From: Volvariella volvacea V23
Lineage: Eukaryota; Basidiomycota; Agaricomycetes; Agaricales; Pluteaceae
Reading direction: 5' to 3'
Length of the DNA: 64,000 bases
Assembly: GCA_000349905.1 (NCBI GenBank)
Contig: KB722751.1
Span: forward strand, 611,512-675,511
The notes under the pieces: model-generated
Databases searched by the model: none
Told to the model about the DNA's origin: nothing
Seen by the model: only the letters and a program-made list of their open reading frames with translations
Translations under genes and position numbers: made by a program
Shown: positions 24,316 through 37,655 of the stretch, piece after piece
Layout of the letters: each line of letters opens with the position of its first letter
How positions within the stretch are numbered: the stretch's first letter is position 1

Positions 24316-27300
24316 CTATGTGGAGCCCTGGGCTTGAGCAAAAGCAATGGCAACAGTCTGCGAGGATAGATCAATTCGTGTTGTAATAGCAAAGTGCTAT
24401 GCGACGCTTACCTCGGAATGGCTGAGCGAGATCAACACCCGACTAACCCCCTTGGCCTCGGCTTGGGCTTTAGCATCACCATGGAGGTTGACGATGGGAG
24501 CACCGTTTTCATCATTCACGATTTCAATGTCCTTCATGGCAGCGGCAGCACCCTTTGATGCAACGCCGAGAGACTTGAAGACGGACTCCTTACCCGCCCA
24601 ACGAGCAGCAAAAGAGGAAGCAGGAGAAGGCTGCGAGTTGCAATATGCGATCTCTGCATCGGTGAAATTGCGGGCTACGAAGTTGGGATTAGAGGAAGGA
24701 ACAGCTGAAATTAATTCTATGGATATGTGGTCAATATCGAGTAACCCAGACGCAGAAAAGTCTCGTACCTTGATCAACGCCAACCCCAATTACAGAGTTA
24801 GCTGCTAGTGCACCGCTGTTGATGATACTTGATACAGCTTGAACATTGCCTGTGTCAATAGGAACTTCTGTGCGCTGCTTAGCGGTGAACAAGTAAGACC
24901 CAGTCTTTGGATCCTGAGTTGCTCGTGCAAGGGAGTTCAAGAGGACCTTGCCCTCCAACTCTGGAGTGTATGGTGGAGCGTCCTTGATCTTGACAAGAGA
25001 GTTCTTGATCATCATCTCGCTCATGGCCTTATACGATTCAAGTGAGCGAGCCTTGTTGCGAACTTTGTACCCTTCGTAGTATGCGGGCTCGATTGCTGCA
25101 AAGAGGTAGCGAGGATGAACAACAAGCGCCGTACCACCAACTTGACCGAAACCGAAGGAGGACTAGTTTTTGCTATTAGCTATTATCCCAGACAGGAGCA
25201 ACGATAAGAGGTGCTCACCATAACACCAGCACGAATACCATCAGTATGGATGGACTTGGATGGGAACATGAGGAAGCGACGATCCTCGAAGTGAGAATCA
25301 ATATTACTAGGAGGGGGTCAATCTATTGTCATAAAACAAGTATAGGCTCACTTACTCGCTGTTACGATTCCCTGGAATAATCCCAGTAATGACGGACTGC
25401 AATAATCCAATCATTTGCCAAGCAGCAGAACCACCCTTTGCGTGACCAAGCAAGCTCTTTTGGGCAACAATAGGTACCGCGTTTCCTGGAGTACGGGAGA
25501 TAGTAGTGAAGATGTCATTCCAGATCTTGGTCTCGTTTTCCTCCTATGATATCAAAATGAGCAAGGAGTTTGTGGTCTCTCGTAAAAAGGGACCTACGTT
25601 TGCACCAGTACTCGTTCCATGAATAGAAAGAATACCGATGTCATCAGCCGTCAATCCCCAGACGGCGAGAGCACGACGCAGAGGGGCAATGCGTGGATCA
25701 CTGCCTTCGAGCATACCGTAGACAGCTAGGGCATCTTTCTCTTGTTGAGCAGCCTCCTTTTCTATGTACGCAACGCGTTCAGCCAAGTAATCAGCCGCGA
25801 CTTCTTCTCCTTGTTGCTTCTGCAATTCGACTTCTTCTTGCAATTGCTCGTGCTCGTGAGCGAGCCACTCGGAGATCTGCTTACGACGGAAAGCAAGTTG
25901 GCGTACACGGTAGTCCAAGCCAAGCAGTGGGAGAGGGTGTTTAGAGGGAACCTCTCGTGCGACTGTCAAAGCACCGCGACCAGGAGCGGGTACGGAGCGT
26001 CCTGCCTTGTCTCTGTGAAAATACTTGAGTTACTGGGTCAAGATTAATTCGCCTACACTTACGTGGAGGTTGAGGTAAAGGCCAAGATTCCGCGGATGGG
26101 GCATCCAAGTTCCAAGGCAGTCTTGGCATTCATGACAATAGTAACACCAGTGCCTTGAGCCTCCATAAACTGTACAAAGGCGTCAGTAGGCTCTAATGAG
26201 GTGAGTGGCGAGGACATACTCCTGCTCGAGTTGTAGTCGCTGGTCGCGACATCTCTGTCGGTTCACGTCCCATGGCGAATTCTGTTTCAGCGTTGCTAGT
26301 AGCCTTCATATTGGCGAATTCATAGGAACCCTCCTCGGAGATATCATCAAATCCACCAGCAATCATGATCTTAGCCTTGCCCGACAAAATAGTGTCGCAA
26401 GCGATTTCGAGGGATTGCAATGCAGTTGCGCTGTGTGGTACTAGTCAGAAACACGGATAAACGGTGTCGAGCGTCTTCACTAACCATGCGCCAACAGGGA
26501 TTTTAACAGGACCACTCGACGAGAGAAGAAGCAAATTAATCCAACCGGCAGTGGTATTAATGAACCTACAAGAACGTAAGTACTCGGATTATTCGGGTGA
26601 AATGATACTCACGTCTCCTGAAGGATGTCATTTTGAACTTCCTTCTCATCTCGACGATCCTTGAACATCTTGGCCATACTAGTGACACCACCCATACCAC
26701 TTCCAAGGGAGGTACCAATATCCGACGGGTGGATGTGCTCATAGAGTTCATATGGATCAGTTATTCCAGACGCATTAAGAGCCTCAGCGGTGCAAACGAG
26801 AGCCCATAAAGTTCCCCTGTCTGTTTGCGCAATTATATCGTCGGGAATACCGTAGCGACCTGCATGCCAGCCAGTAGGAATTTGAGCAGCAACGGTTCGG
26901 CTGAACTTGAATGCCTTGGGCACGAAAATGCATGCTCCTTTCTTGAGTTTGGCGAACCATTGACCGCCCTCGCCTTCCCAGATGTCGCATTTGTCGCCAT
27001 GTTGGAGCTTGAACTTCTGAGCCTCGGATTCTGACACTTCAATAGGTTCGAGGTCGTGAATGAGCTCTATCTCCTGGTTGAAGACCTTCTTGTTAGGATC
27101 ATAGCCACGGAATAGCTCGGGTTCTATGGGGGGTATATGTCAGATAGCACCCAACATAGTAGAGAAGGACGTACCAATCAGACGAATACCAGCGTGAGCC
27201 AAAATATCCTTTTCGTATCGCCCCTTCACGTCTTTATCATCTACGGGCTCATTGGTCTTGCTATCGACCCAACCAACGTATAAAGAGCCATCCTTGAGAC

Positions 27301-30300
27301 GGCCATCGAAGTGTTTGATGTAACCCATCATCCAAGCCATCTCAATGCATCCTTGGATAGTGAGCTCTCCACGGGCCTCCATTTCCCATCGAGTGCGTGA
27401 ACTTCCCCATGGACCGACTTCTGCGAAACCAGTGACTACGACAACCTTTTCCAAATCGACGAGGCCTCTAAGTTTAGACAGATGGTTGAGGGATTCGGCA
27501 GACTCCAGCTTGGGGAAGTCGAAGCGGAAATTGGCTCTTGGTAAAACATCAACAGTCTGCAGGGTCCGCTCAGCCTCAACTCCGTGGATAACCTTGAAGT
27601 CGGCTGCATTATCACGAGCGACCGCACGACGAAGGTCCGCCTTCTTCAGGAGACTGGCACGAATGCGTCCAGTTACTTCAGCAAGGTCTGGCAAGCGATC
27701 CATGCCTCCGTTGAGGTCAGCCCAAATAGGTTCAACTTGCGTGATGCTGAAAAGAAGCGGATGCATCAAACCAAGGATGTTGAAAGCCATCTCCTTGGCA
27801 GAGAAAGTGCGAACACCATAGCTCTCCAGTTCGTGGGCAACAATGTTAGTGGGCCCCATAAGACCTGTACCTCGTGTCCAGCTGGTGGAGGATAAATTGA
27901 ACTGAGGATAATGGAAGTACTTAAGAGACTTACCCAATTACTGCACCGGCCACACATAGATATTCACCCCAGCTCTCGGAACTCCAGCGCTGGAACAGCG
28001 TCTCCAAGGAGATCTTGGATTCAGAATAAAGGCCGTCGTTGCCGAATGTACCATGATTGGGGGAGAGAGGCAAGATAACTTGTGTAGGACGAGTAACAAA
28101 GTGTCGACTAGCTTTCTTGGTCTTGACTGCGCCCATAAGTCTAAGCAAGTTGACCAACATCATTCGGTGGGCTACTTCGGACTTGTCATCAAGACCGTCG
28201 ATTTCTCGTCCATTTTCAGGGAGACCCGCGAAGGGGATAATGTAGTCGAGATCCATGCCAAGATTGTTGTAGATGTAGTCGATGAGAGCCTCGACGTCTT
28301 GCCTTGACGCTTGGTTGAAAGGAACAACGGTGAGAGCAGCACCACGACTACCGCATGTTTGGAAAATGGATTGGTAGAACTCCACCGTCTTGCGGCTGTA
28401 ACTCGATGTAGTGATGACGACATTGGCGCCACCAGCTAAGAGACCTTTGACAATCTCGATTCCAATAGAACCCCGGCCAACACCAGTCAACAGCGCGTTC
28501 TTGTCCTTGAAGGTTGTCCCAGACGTTGCGATTTCGTGTAGGATATCAAGGTAGACGCCGGTCAAATTGCTACTGTATTCCCAGTTGGTACCAACTTTGC
28601 GCTTGAGGTGGAGGAGTGGAATCTTGTCGGCAGAAACTGAGGTGACACTCGGGAGTTGCGGGCGCAAGAATTGTGAAGAAGAACGACGATTGCGAGGAGT
28701 AATGCGTGAACGATGGTCAGGACCCTTGCGAAGAGACCGAACCACTCCTTCGTAGAGAGCTTTGATGCGGTTCTTTTGATCAAGACTAATACCTGGCTGC
28801 GACTTCACAACGTTCCATAGTTTGAGGACATCATCTTGGATCTTCTGAATGTTGATGGATCCCGGAACAGTGTCGCCACTTGCCATCTCCTCTACATATG
28901 CTTCCAGTTTTCTCACCCCTTCACGAACAACCTCGGAATATACAATGTCGCCCTTTGCAGTAACTTCAGTGTGAGGAGCAGTAGGGAAAGTAACTTGGGG
29001 ACAAAATCAGTCAGGGTCTCAGACGCACAAAGCCTTAGACTTACCATCCTTGTAAACTGGAGGTTTGCCAACGACTTCCCTGGTATTGTTAATCAGCTGT
29101 TGACCGAACTCCTTGGCAAGCTTGTAAGTATTGCCCTTGGAAGGATCCGTGTTGTCGATGTAGTACTGCATGTAGGTGAGGGTGTTTTCGTCAGCGCGAT
29201 TCAGGAGGGCAATGCAGCGGGCCGTGATTTCGCGGTCAACCGTAGTGAGGCGGCCGTGGATAATGTCGTAGTACATCAAGAGAGCGTCTTGACGAACCCA
29301 ATTCCAATGGGAGTCGAAGTGACGAGCTTTGAGGGGGTCGAAGCGAGGCTGAATATTCTCGACATAATAATCTCCATGTTCCCGGGTAATGCTGTCGAGC
29401 TTGGCTTGTAGGGCCTGTGCATTGGCCTTCTCCTGGTCATATTTCAATTCACCAGCCCGAGAATCGCGTTTGAGATAGCGCATATAAAGCTCAATGTGTT
29501 GAGCAGCGAATGCCTCTTGCTCTGCTTGGAACTTCAAGAACTCTTCACTGTTGATCACAGCACCACCACTCGAGCCTCCTCCAGCGCCACCACTTCCAGG
29601 AGCAGCGAGAGAGATGCCAGATCGTTGGGCGTAGACATTAACGACACTATCCAACCAGGCCTTAGCTTCTTGCTCTGAACCAAGCCGCTTAGGTGGCTCG
29701 AGGGTGGTGGCGAGGAGAAGGACACCATCGGCACGAAGGGACCCAAGGCCCCAGGTCTTGGAGAGGTAGGACTTGACTGCGGATACGTTGAAACCACCAG
29801 GCATCTTGCCGCCAATAAGACGAGCAATAAGACCAGTACTATACTTGCCAAGGTTGCCGCTGAATCCTGTATTGAGGGCAGAGCCCAGCTCTTCGAGAGG
29901 CAACTCTTCACCCTTCTCAGGTGCAGAGCTGAACTCCTGTTGCAAGTCTCCCAAAATTTCGTTCTGCAAGGTAGATTTGCCTCCAACTAGGTCTTTAATA
30001 GACTTCGAAAGGGGAACTTCGTCTACTCGCTTCTTGAGCTTCTGCGCAACGACGACGAGGAGGATATCTGTCGCCTTAATGGGGACATCCTCAATGGCTG
30101 CTACCGGGCCAGATGGGGCAGCAACTGGGGCAGCAACTTGAACTGGGGCGGCTGCAGCTGCGACAGGGGTTGCGGCTGGTGCTTCTGAGGCAGATTCTTC
30201 AGTGGGTGCGCTTTCTGGTTCATCTTCGTATTGATAATAGATCTCTTTGACATTCTTCGAATGGCAGAGGATGGTTCGGGTTCGGCTGACGGAGTCATCG

Positions 30301-33300
30301 CCCGCCTCGTACTTGGCTTTCCAAGTACGCGTAGCCATTCCAGTAAGAGTGGGAGAGGGACCAATTTCAATAAAGCGTTCGAAGTTGTACTCTGCGAATA
30401 GGCGATCTTGGGTCTCAATCCATCGTACAGGCGAAGCGAATTGGTATGCGAGCAGCTCGACGAGGATGATGTAGGCGAGTTTCTGACGCTGATCAGGGGA
30501 AGCCCAGTTGTCTTGCTCCCATTTCCTGAGAATCTTGTCAAGACGAGGAGACGAAGTTTGATCGTAGATGGTTTGTGCATATTCGCGAGACACTTCGAAG
30601 GGCTGAGCAATCAAATTGGGAATGTATTTGCCGATGAGCATGTCAGGATTAAGATGAGCAGGGTTGATCTTCTTGGATAGGTCTGGTATTGCGATTAAGC
30701 TCTGCGAAATGATAGCTTGTGGGTGAATAGGTACTTACATGCGCGGAATGGCATCACTCCTGCCCATAGATAGCGAGAATGGAAAGGAACATCAATGCCA
30801 GCAAGAGGAATTGTAGCGAAACCGCGATCGAGCTTAATATAACCTTCTGCCTTCTGCTGTTCTAATGCTTTACCGTGGCACGACTTGACTATTTCAGCCA
30901 GCATCTGCTTGACTTGATCAACGGTATAGGTTTCGGTGAGCTGCAGTACAATGTTGTGAGCTTAAGAACTCCGTTGTACATAGCTGACGGTTACTTACCT
31001 TGGCAATATCAATCTTCTGCACCTTCAGATAGTTGAGCACATTAGTCAATGTCTGTAAAGCTACGAGTTCTCCAGCACAAACGTATTGTTGGCCCTAACG
31101 AGAAATCAGCACTCTTCAATTACAGAAGCAAGTGACCATCATACCTCTACGTTGTAGTTGACGATTTCGAGAAGCGAGCCAGTAAGATCGGCGATGTTAT
31201 CAACGACTTCCCTCAAAGCCGCTTCGCTGAAGGTCTTGGAGATACGACTGGGATTGACAGCACACATGGCGTAGTTCGAGCGATTTTGAGCGTCACGCTC
31301 GACGGCTCTCTGCATAGTGATACCACGATAGAAGACGACATCGACAAGGGCTGAGATTGGAAGGACGTCAGCAATGGAGGCGAGAGCCGAGTACTCTCCC
31401 AAAGAGTGACCGGCAAAGGCACACTCCTTCTGGACGAAACCTTTCATGCGCATGTCTTCAAAGGCTGCCTTTTCGGTGACGACCAAGGCGATTTGAGCGA
31501 ACTGAGTCGCGAAGAGGAGACCGTTGGGATGACTGAAGGTGTACTTAGGAGTGCGGGCGTCGATATCAGCAAAGAGAGGGAGTGTCTTGATGTTGCCATC
31601 CTTGTCCATTGTGTCGTAGGTCATATCCATATAGCGTTGACGAATTGCTTGACCCTTGATACCACCAAAGTGGATTGTCTTCTCCTTTGGGTTGTCCTTC
31701 ACAATTTCGATGATAGAGAATCCGTAAACCGCAGTCAAGTGGGCATCGGCACCCTCCCATACCGCTCGCGCGGCGGGAGAGCTGTTAAAGAGATCCATGC
31801 CCATTCCGGGTTCTTGAGAGCCTTGACCAGTGAAGACGTAGACAGTGGTTGGTTGAGCTACTTCTGCGGTACCCTCCAAAACTTTCTCGCCCTGGCCGTT
31901 AGTAGTCTCAACCTTGACGACGATATTACCATCGCGCATGCCGATGTGACGAATCTTGACTTTTAGTTCATCACCAGGAATGATCATACCAACAAAAGAG
32001 ACATTGTAAGCATGGACACGTTCTGGATATCCCATTGCGACAACGGTTTCAACATAGCGGCGAGTAGCAGCGCTTGACCACATGCCGTGAGTAATGGTAG
32101 CTGGGAGGGATGCATAGTCGGAGAAGTAGGGATTCACATGAATGGGGTTGAAATCGCCAGAGATCTTGGAGTATGGCTCGTTGGTGAGCGGTGCATTGAA
32201 GACTGCGTCAGTGGCAACTTGGGAGAGAGTATATCCTTCATTAGCCAGGGGGGTAGTTAAGCCCAAGGCAGCACCGTGGCGTTGCAAGTATGCAAGAACA
32301 GGATTACCGTGGACGTCGTCCTGATCAAACGAAACGGCACCAACTTTGACCAGCTCTTTCAATTGATTACGAATAAAGATATCGCCCGTAACAGTCAAGT
32401 TCTTGTAATTGGTCCTGTCCTTGTAGGAAATTTGGGATTGAATACGGAAGACTAGGGGTGTTCCAGCTTGAAGAGGGGATTCACTGCTATCCCATTCGAA
32501 CCATTCCTTGGATTGAAGTACACCGACAGCCGCATCGTCCTCCAAGGAAACAAGGTAATCAGGTTCTTCGATAGTCTCGAAAGTGTTCTCGTAGTCTGCG
32601 AAGCGACCACGGTAGAGGAATGAAGAGACTACCTCGATGACAGGGGTGCTATCACGGTAGACATGTCCCTTGACCTTGACAATCTTGCCCTCATTGGCGT
32701 TGGTGACGGAAACAATTCTTGCTTGAGCGCTGCAAACCTCCCCTGCGCGAAGGGGTTTGGCACCCTCAACCAAGCGGAAGCCATTGGATAAGTGAACAAG
32801 CTTGAGCAAGTCACCATCGATTGCAGCGGGAAAGATGGATTTCATGATCGCCTAGATAACTATGAGTCAGCCACCTTGAAAATTCATTAGGGAAGATGCT
32901 ACATACCTGCCATCCTGTAACGATAGCAAAGTCCATTGGTGCCTCGATGACTTCATTGCGTGCGGTCTTGAAGCTCTCTCCGCGATTGCCGACAATAGCA
33001 CAGAATTGTTCAACAGCAGCAGCGTCGATAGTGATCTCAGGCCCGGTGAACGCCTCTCGGATGTCGATTTCAGGAAGCACCTCGTTATCACCGTACCAAA
33101 GCTTCCAGTAGAAGTCCTTGATGCGCGTATTGCGACCTGTGACGACCTCGTGGATGGGAGCAAAGCCAAGAGTAGGCTTATAAATGAACTGCAAATGAAG
33201 CGGGACAGAAACGTCACGACGATCCTCGAAGAGAGTCAAGTCGATAGTGCTAGTACCGGGACCGAATACAATTTCCAATGCCTTGAATTCACTCTTGTGT

Positions 33301-36300
33301 TCTCCATATGAACGAGCAGCACCAAAGATGGTGACGCTAATAGGCGTCGATCCTTCAGAGGTTACCACTACCTTCTGGTTGGGTCGAGGAGCGAGAACGC
33401 GACGAAGAGGATTGTCAACATAGGCGGAGCCTTGTACAATTATCTTGGAGGCGATGAGCGCGTGCAACCAATTAAGCTGAGACCCAGCAAGGATTTCAAG
33501 CCATGCTGACGTCTCAGGTAGACGCTTGCTGCCGAATTCGTAGGTCGTGGTATTTCCTGACACAGTGCGTTGGATGCATGGCAGAGTGACAGGAATGGTG
33601 GAGGATGGTGCGGTACTGAGATAATCGATGGTAGGGATCTTGGACTCATTGCCACCATAACTTCGCTCAAGGAGTCGCTGAATGAGGCCATCGTTAATAC
33701 CACCGAGCAACTCCTTGATCGGTTGGTCCTTCACGATCGAGTGCTTAGTGGCGACAGGACCTTGCAAAATACACACACGCTGAGGATCTTGGTCAAAGAC
33801 GGCTTCTATATCCTCTGCAGCCCAAAGGGAGTCCTAATGAAAACAGTCAGACCAATTGTAGTCCAAGAAATCGAATATAACAAACCTTCTTGAACCAGAC
33901 CTCGAATGATGCGTCGAGAACTGGGATAAAGGGGGCTGGCTTTTGACCTGGCCTTTGAGAGATGGCCAAGAAGTATGCACTATCCTCGGCAGCGAGGAGT
34001 TGCTCCTTGGCAAGGGGGTACTTCTCGAGGAAGGTGTTGACAAATGGCAAAGGATCGTCGAGGGAGGTATAGGATTGGAGGAGCGATGGCTTAGAGTTAT
34101 AACCATCTACACCAGCAAAGCGTTCCTCGATTCGTCGTAACCAATCACCAGTCAAGTTCCTCAAGGAAATATCAATCCATCGACTCTGGTGGGCCACATA
34201 CATCAAGCGAATCATTCTCAAAATGGTCTCCTCGTAGGTCATGTCACCAAGGTCTTTGGCGACGCTACCATCCTTCTTCCATCCAAACCATGGCTTAGCG
34301 AAGTCGCGATTAAGCTTGGAAATAATCTCATCCCTGCGTTCGGCCAACCATGCTGCACGCTTCTCCTTAGGGAGCTTGAATACGGTGTCGTCGAATTCCT
34401 TCCACAGTTTGACACCCCTAGTGGCGACCTTGTGAATGGGTTCACCTAGTTCGGAACGGACTGTGAGAATACCACCCGTAGGCTTGGTGTAGGTGCCTTC
34501 CCATGCGTTGTCGTCAACACCTGGCGCTGCAACGATGAGATCCTTCACAGAGGAACTCGTGTGGGCTTCCTTTGCAACCATAACACGACTTGCAAGTAAG
34601 AAGCCATCGAACGGCATAGATTGCACGCCAAATTGGAGCGACCAATCACCAGTAAGATATGGCCATACATCTTCAGCTGTGCCGAATCCAGAGCCGGCGA
34701 TGAGGGAGATATTAGGTTGTTGACGGATCGCACGATAGGTCGCGAGAATCGGCTGATGGAAATCTTCGTACGAGTGGTGACCACCAGCACGACCACCAGT
34801 CCATTGCAAGACAATGGGGAAGTTGGGGTTAGCTGCTGCAATATTGACAACTTGTCGAATGCCATCCACAGATCCGGGCTTGAACGAGACGTGTTTAATG
34901 CCGGCATTTCGAAGACCCTCGATAATCTCTGCAGCCTTCTCGGTGGTAGGAATACCGGCAGCGACGCAGAAACCTTCAATAGGCACGCCCTCCCTACGCA
35001 GTTCTTGCCACAATGGCAGCTGGAAACCAAACTGGCGAGGGTTGATGTAGAGGGAGTTCAGGGTAAGACCCACACCAGAAGGAATCTTGGCTTGGATCTC
35101 AGCGACCTTGGCACGTAGGGCGCCTGCATTGTAATGACCACCACCAGCAAGTTCGATATGATAACCTGCTTCGAGAACCGCAGAAACAAATCCTCCTTTG
35201 ACAGTCGAAGGTGTCATCCCTGCCACCATAATGGGTGGCTTGCCCAAGAGGCGAGAGAAGGGCGTGTCAAGGTGGATCGTACCATCACTGAAGGGCAAGA
35301 TTTATAAAATAAGTGCAACCCAGCTGAGCTGACTCACCTTGTACGAACGAGTTTAGGAGCAAATTTCTTGCTCCACCACTCTTCATATTGCACACCGAGT
35401 GGGGTGTAGAGTTCTGCATCACCCTTGCCCTTGTCACCGGCCACAATAACACGGACACCACGACCGTCGAGGTTGCGAGCGGTAAGGGGACCAATACCAC
35501 TTAAGCCACCGGGACCGAAGTCAATTGCGTGTGTGGCGCTTTCAGGGAAGTTGGTGGCCTTAGTCCAATGAATTGGAGATGTGAAGATTTGATCGCAGAG
35601 CGAGCGGGTGATCGATGTGGTTAGCTCCCGTAAATCGGAACCTGATTTATAAAAGTTAATTTTACATCCGATTGTGCGACAGGGTCACTTGCCATCTTCC
35701 GTGTTATAAACAGGGATCTTCAAGTCGCTAGCCTTCCAAAGCTCTTCAGCCTTCAAATCCTCATTGACGAGCTTGTCTGTTACGCCATCAAGGTATTCAC
35801 TGTGATAAGGAACTCCGACAGCGAGGAAGCGGATTGAGAACACTGGCTTTCGTTGAGAGAAAGGAACCTTGCTCTGGTCTTGGCCACTTGGGGCGCGAAC
35901 CTTCCTCAAACTGGTGACTAGGCCGTAAAGGGCACGAGAGGGACCCGTGACAACGAAGGCACGGGGTCCATTATGCAAGGATACGTGTAGTTGGGAATTA
36001 GGAGGAAGGTGAGAATTAGTTTTCTTTAGATGGGGTTCGAGTTCATTAAGGGGAAGGCCTGTGACGGACAGCATAGGACTAGGTGTTCCCTCACCGCCAT
36101 CGAAAGTATCCTGAACGATGCCAGGCTCGAGAGCGACAAGGGGGAACGCTTGCTGACCGCGAAGACCAGAGTAGAACAACCATTTCAGTGCCTTACGCGT
36201 GTTCTCAGTGAAGTCTTCGAAAGTCTCGGAGGCGGAAATTACGACTGCTGATACGATTCCTTGGGAGTGCCCTGTTGCGCCAGTAAGGCGAGATCGGAGA

Positions 36301-37179
36301 TCTCCTGGGGTTAAACCAGCAACCTTGCTGACGATAAGATACTGGACGAGTTGAGTGAGGCCGATTAAGGGGAACGAGATAGGTACGGATGCAAGGTAAG
36401 GAACTGCTGGGCGTGGTTGCTCTCCAGAAAGCCAGGCGGCGACATCGAGCCCGTGGGTATAGAAACTAGAATCCTGCTCCGCATCCGCGAGTGGAACCAA
36501 TACATCGGCCGAGACCGTTTGTAAAAAGGATGCAATCAAAGGTTTGTAAATGTCGTGGAGGTTTTGCAATTCATCAAAGTACACGTCATTGATACCTTGA
36601 CCTCCAAACAACGCGAAAATAGATGTCTGTCCGGTGATTGCAGACGCGAGAACGGCGGGTTCCGGTCTCTTGGGAATTTCGTCGATATTTTGTGCCTGCA
36701 AAGTGGCGAGTGCATGGATATATGCAGTGAGGATAACCTTGCGGGCCTCTGTACTGTATCCAGAGACTAGGGTATGAATGTCCTTAGTCGAGAGATAGGA
36801 GGAAGAGAAGTGCTTGAACACGTTAAGAAGCAATGAGGTACGTGCTGCTACAGATTGGGATTCCTCGTGGACGCTAGTAGCGATTTTAGCGAGAAAACGC
36901 GCTTCTAACTCTACTGTAGCCTCGTGTTGATTTTCGAGGGTCGTGGTCGCGTCTAGTGCATTATCAAGTGATTGCTCATGAGTGAACTCATCCCTAAGGA
37001 CCTCGGCAGCGATCCACTCGTCAGAGCTCGCGGAGACTGGAATAGAAAGCTAGCGATTGTTCAGGACGCGTCATCGCACCTGGCACATGATTACGACTCA
37101 CTCTTATGTCTCCAAGGGCAATAATCAAAGGACGAATGGTAATATAGGGTGCGGGGATGCTGCCGTTTGGAACCGCCAT
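24316..37179 (-). CDS. FAS: Single-chain (beta-alpha fused) type I fatty acid synthase, 3,939 aa
   Basis: Twenty-one exons: 37179-37102, 37049-35693, 35641-35338, 35287-33886, 33833-32907, 32851-31145, 31094-30999, 30940-30739, 30682-29045, 28993-27934, 27881-27175, 27123-26613, 26565-26485, 26430-26220, 26169-26063, 26012-25598, 25543-25356, 25306-25219, 25162-24769, 24716-24412, 24357-24316. Phases agree throughout. Domain order: acetyltransferase (GHSQG, Ser about 288), enoyl reductase ([16 protein letters not shown]), dehydratase/double hotdog ([12 protein letters not shown]), malonyl/palmitoyl transferase ([10 protein letters not shown], Ser about 1839), ACP ([16 protein letters not shown], Ser about 2261), ketoreductase ([19 protein letters not shown]), ketosynthase ([11 protein letters not shown], Cys about 3357; HGTSTGAN) and phosphopantetheinyl transferase ([11 protein letters not shown]). 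The frame passes from the MPT domain straight into the ACP, so the yeast FAS1 and FAS2 chains are one polypeptide. Intron 2 has a GC donor. Confidence 0.96.
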
Positions 37180-37655
37180 GCTAAGTATGAGTAGTGGAGG
37201 AGATACAGGTGGGTGGGGAGCGAGGCGGGGTCTATAGAAGGGTCTACAGGTGTGAAAAGTCGAAGCTGAGGACGCTAAATTATATACGAATCCCTGACCC
37301 CAATTTGCACTTGCCCCAACGAATTTTTTGCAGCAGGAAATTAGCAGACACGTGATGCTGTTAAAGTAGCAATGATTGCGTATCGCCTTATAAGGCAATG
37401 GCAGGAATTGTAAATTGGAGCGGGTCGGGCTCCTTGACAAATCGCGGGGCCTCGCCGCTAATTGCATCAACCCCAAAAGGCTTACTCGTCCCCATTTTAC
37501 TCAATCATCATCTACACATGTTCTCCACACTGTAATCTACCATCTCGCTACTTCATCCTCAAGGTCCCAGACCATGTTGCTGGTATATCGATGATATCTC
37601 AATCCTCATCAATGATGCATGTATCTGGTCACTTGCCATGATGTGAATGATAAAC
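37180..37655. other. Intergenic, FAS promoter and GTR2 3' end
   Basis: About 480 bp between two minus-strand genes. On the minus strand it holds a TATA-like box at 37280-37286 and a palindromic CACGTG at 37349-37354, about 170 bp from the FAS start. CACGTG is an E-box for bHLH factors; whether one acts here is inference. Confidence 0.45.
37280..37286 (-). promoter_or_regulatory. TATA-like box of FAS
   Basis: TATATAA on the minus strand, about 100 bp upstream of the FAS ATG. Confidence 0.45.

Noticed and set aside
30101..30610. 169-codon minus-strand frame inside FAS
   Set aside because: Out-of-frame shadow of the long FAS exon 9, which carries the ACP domain.
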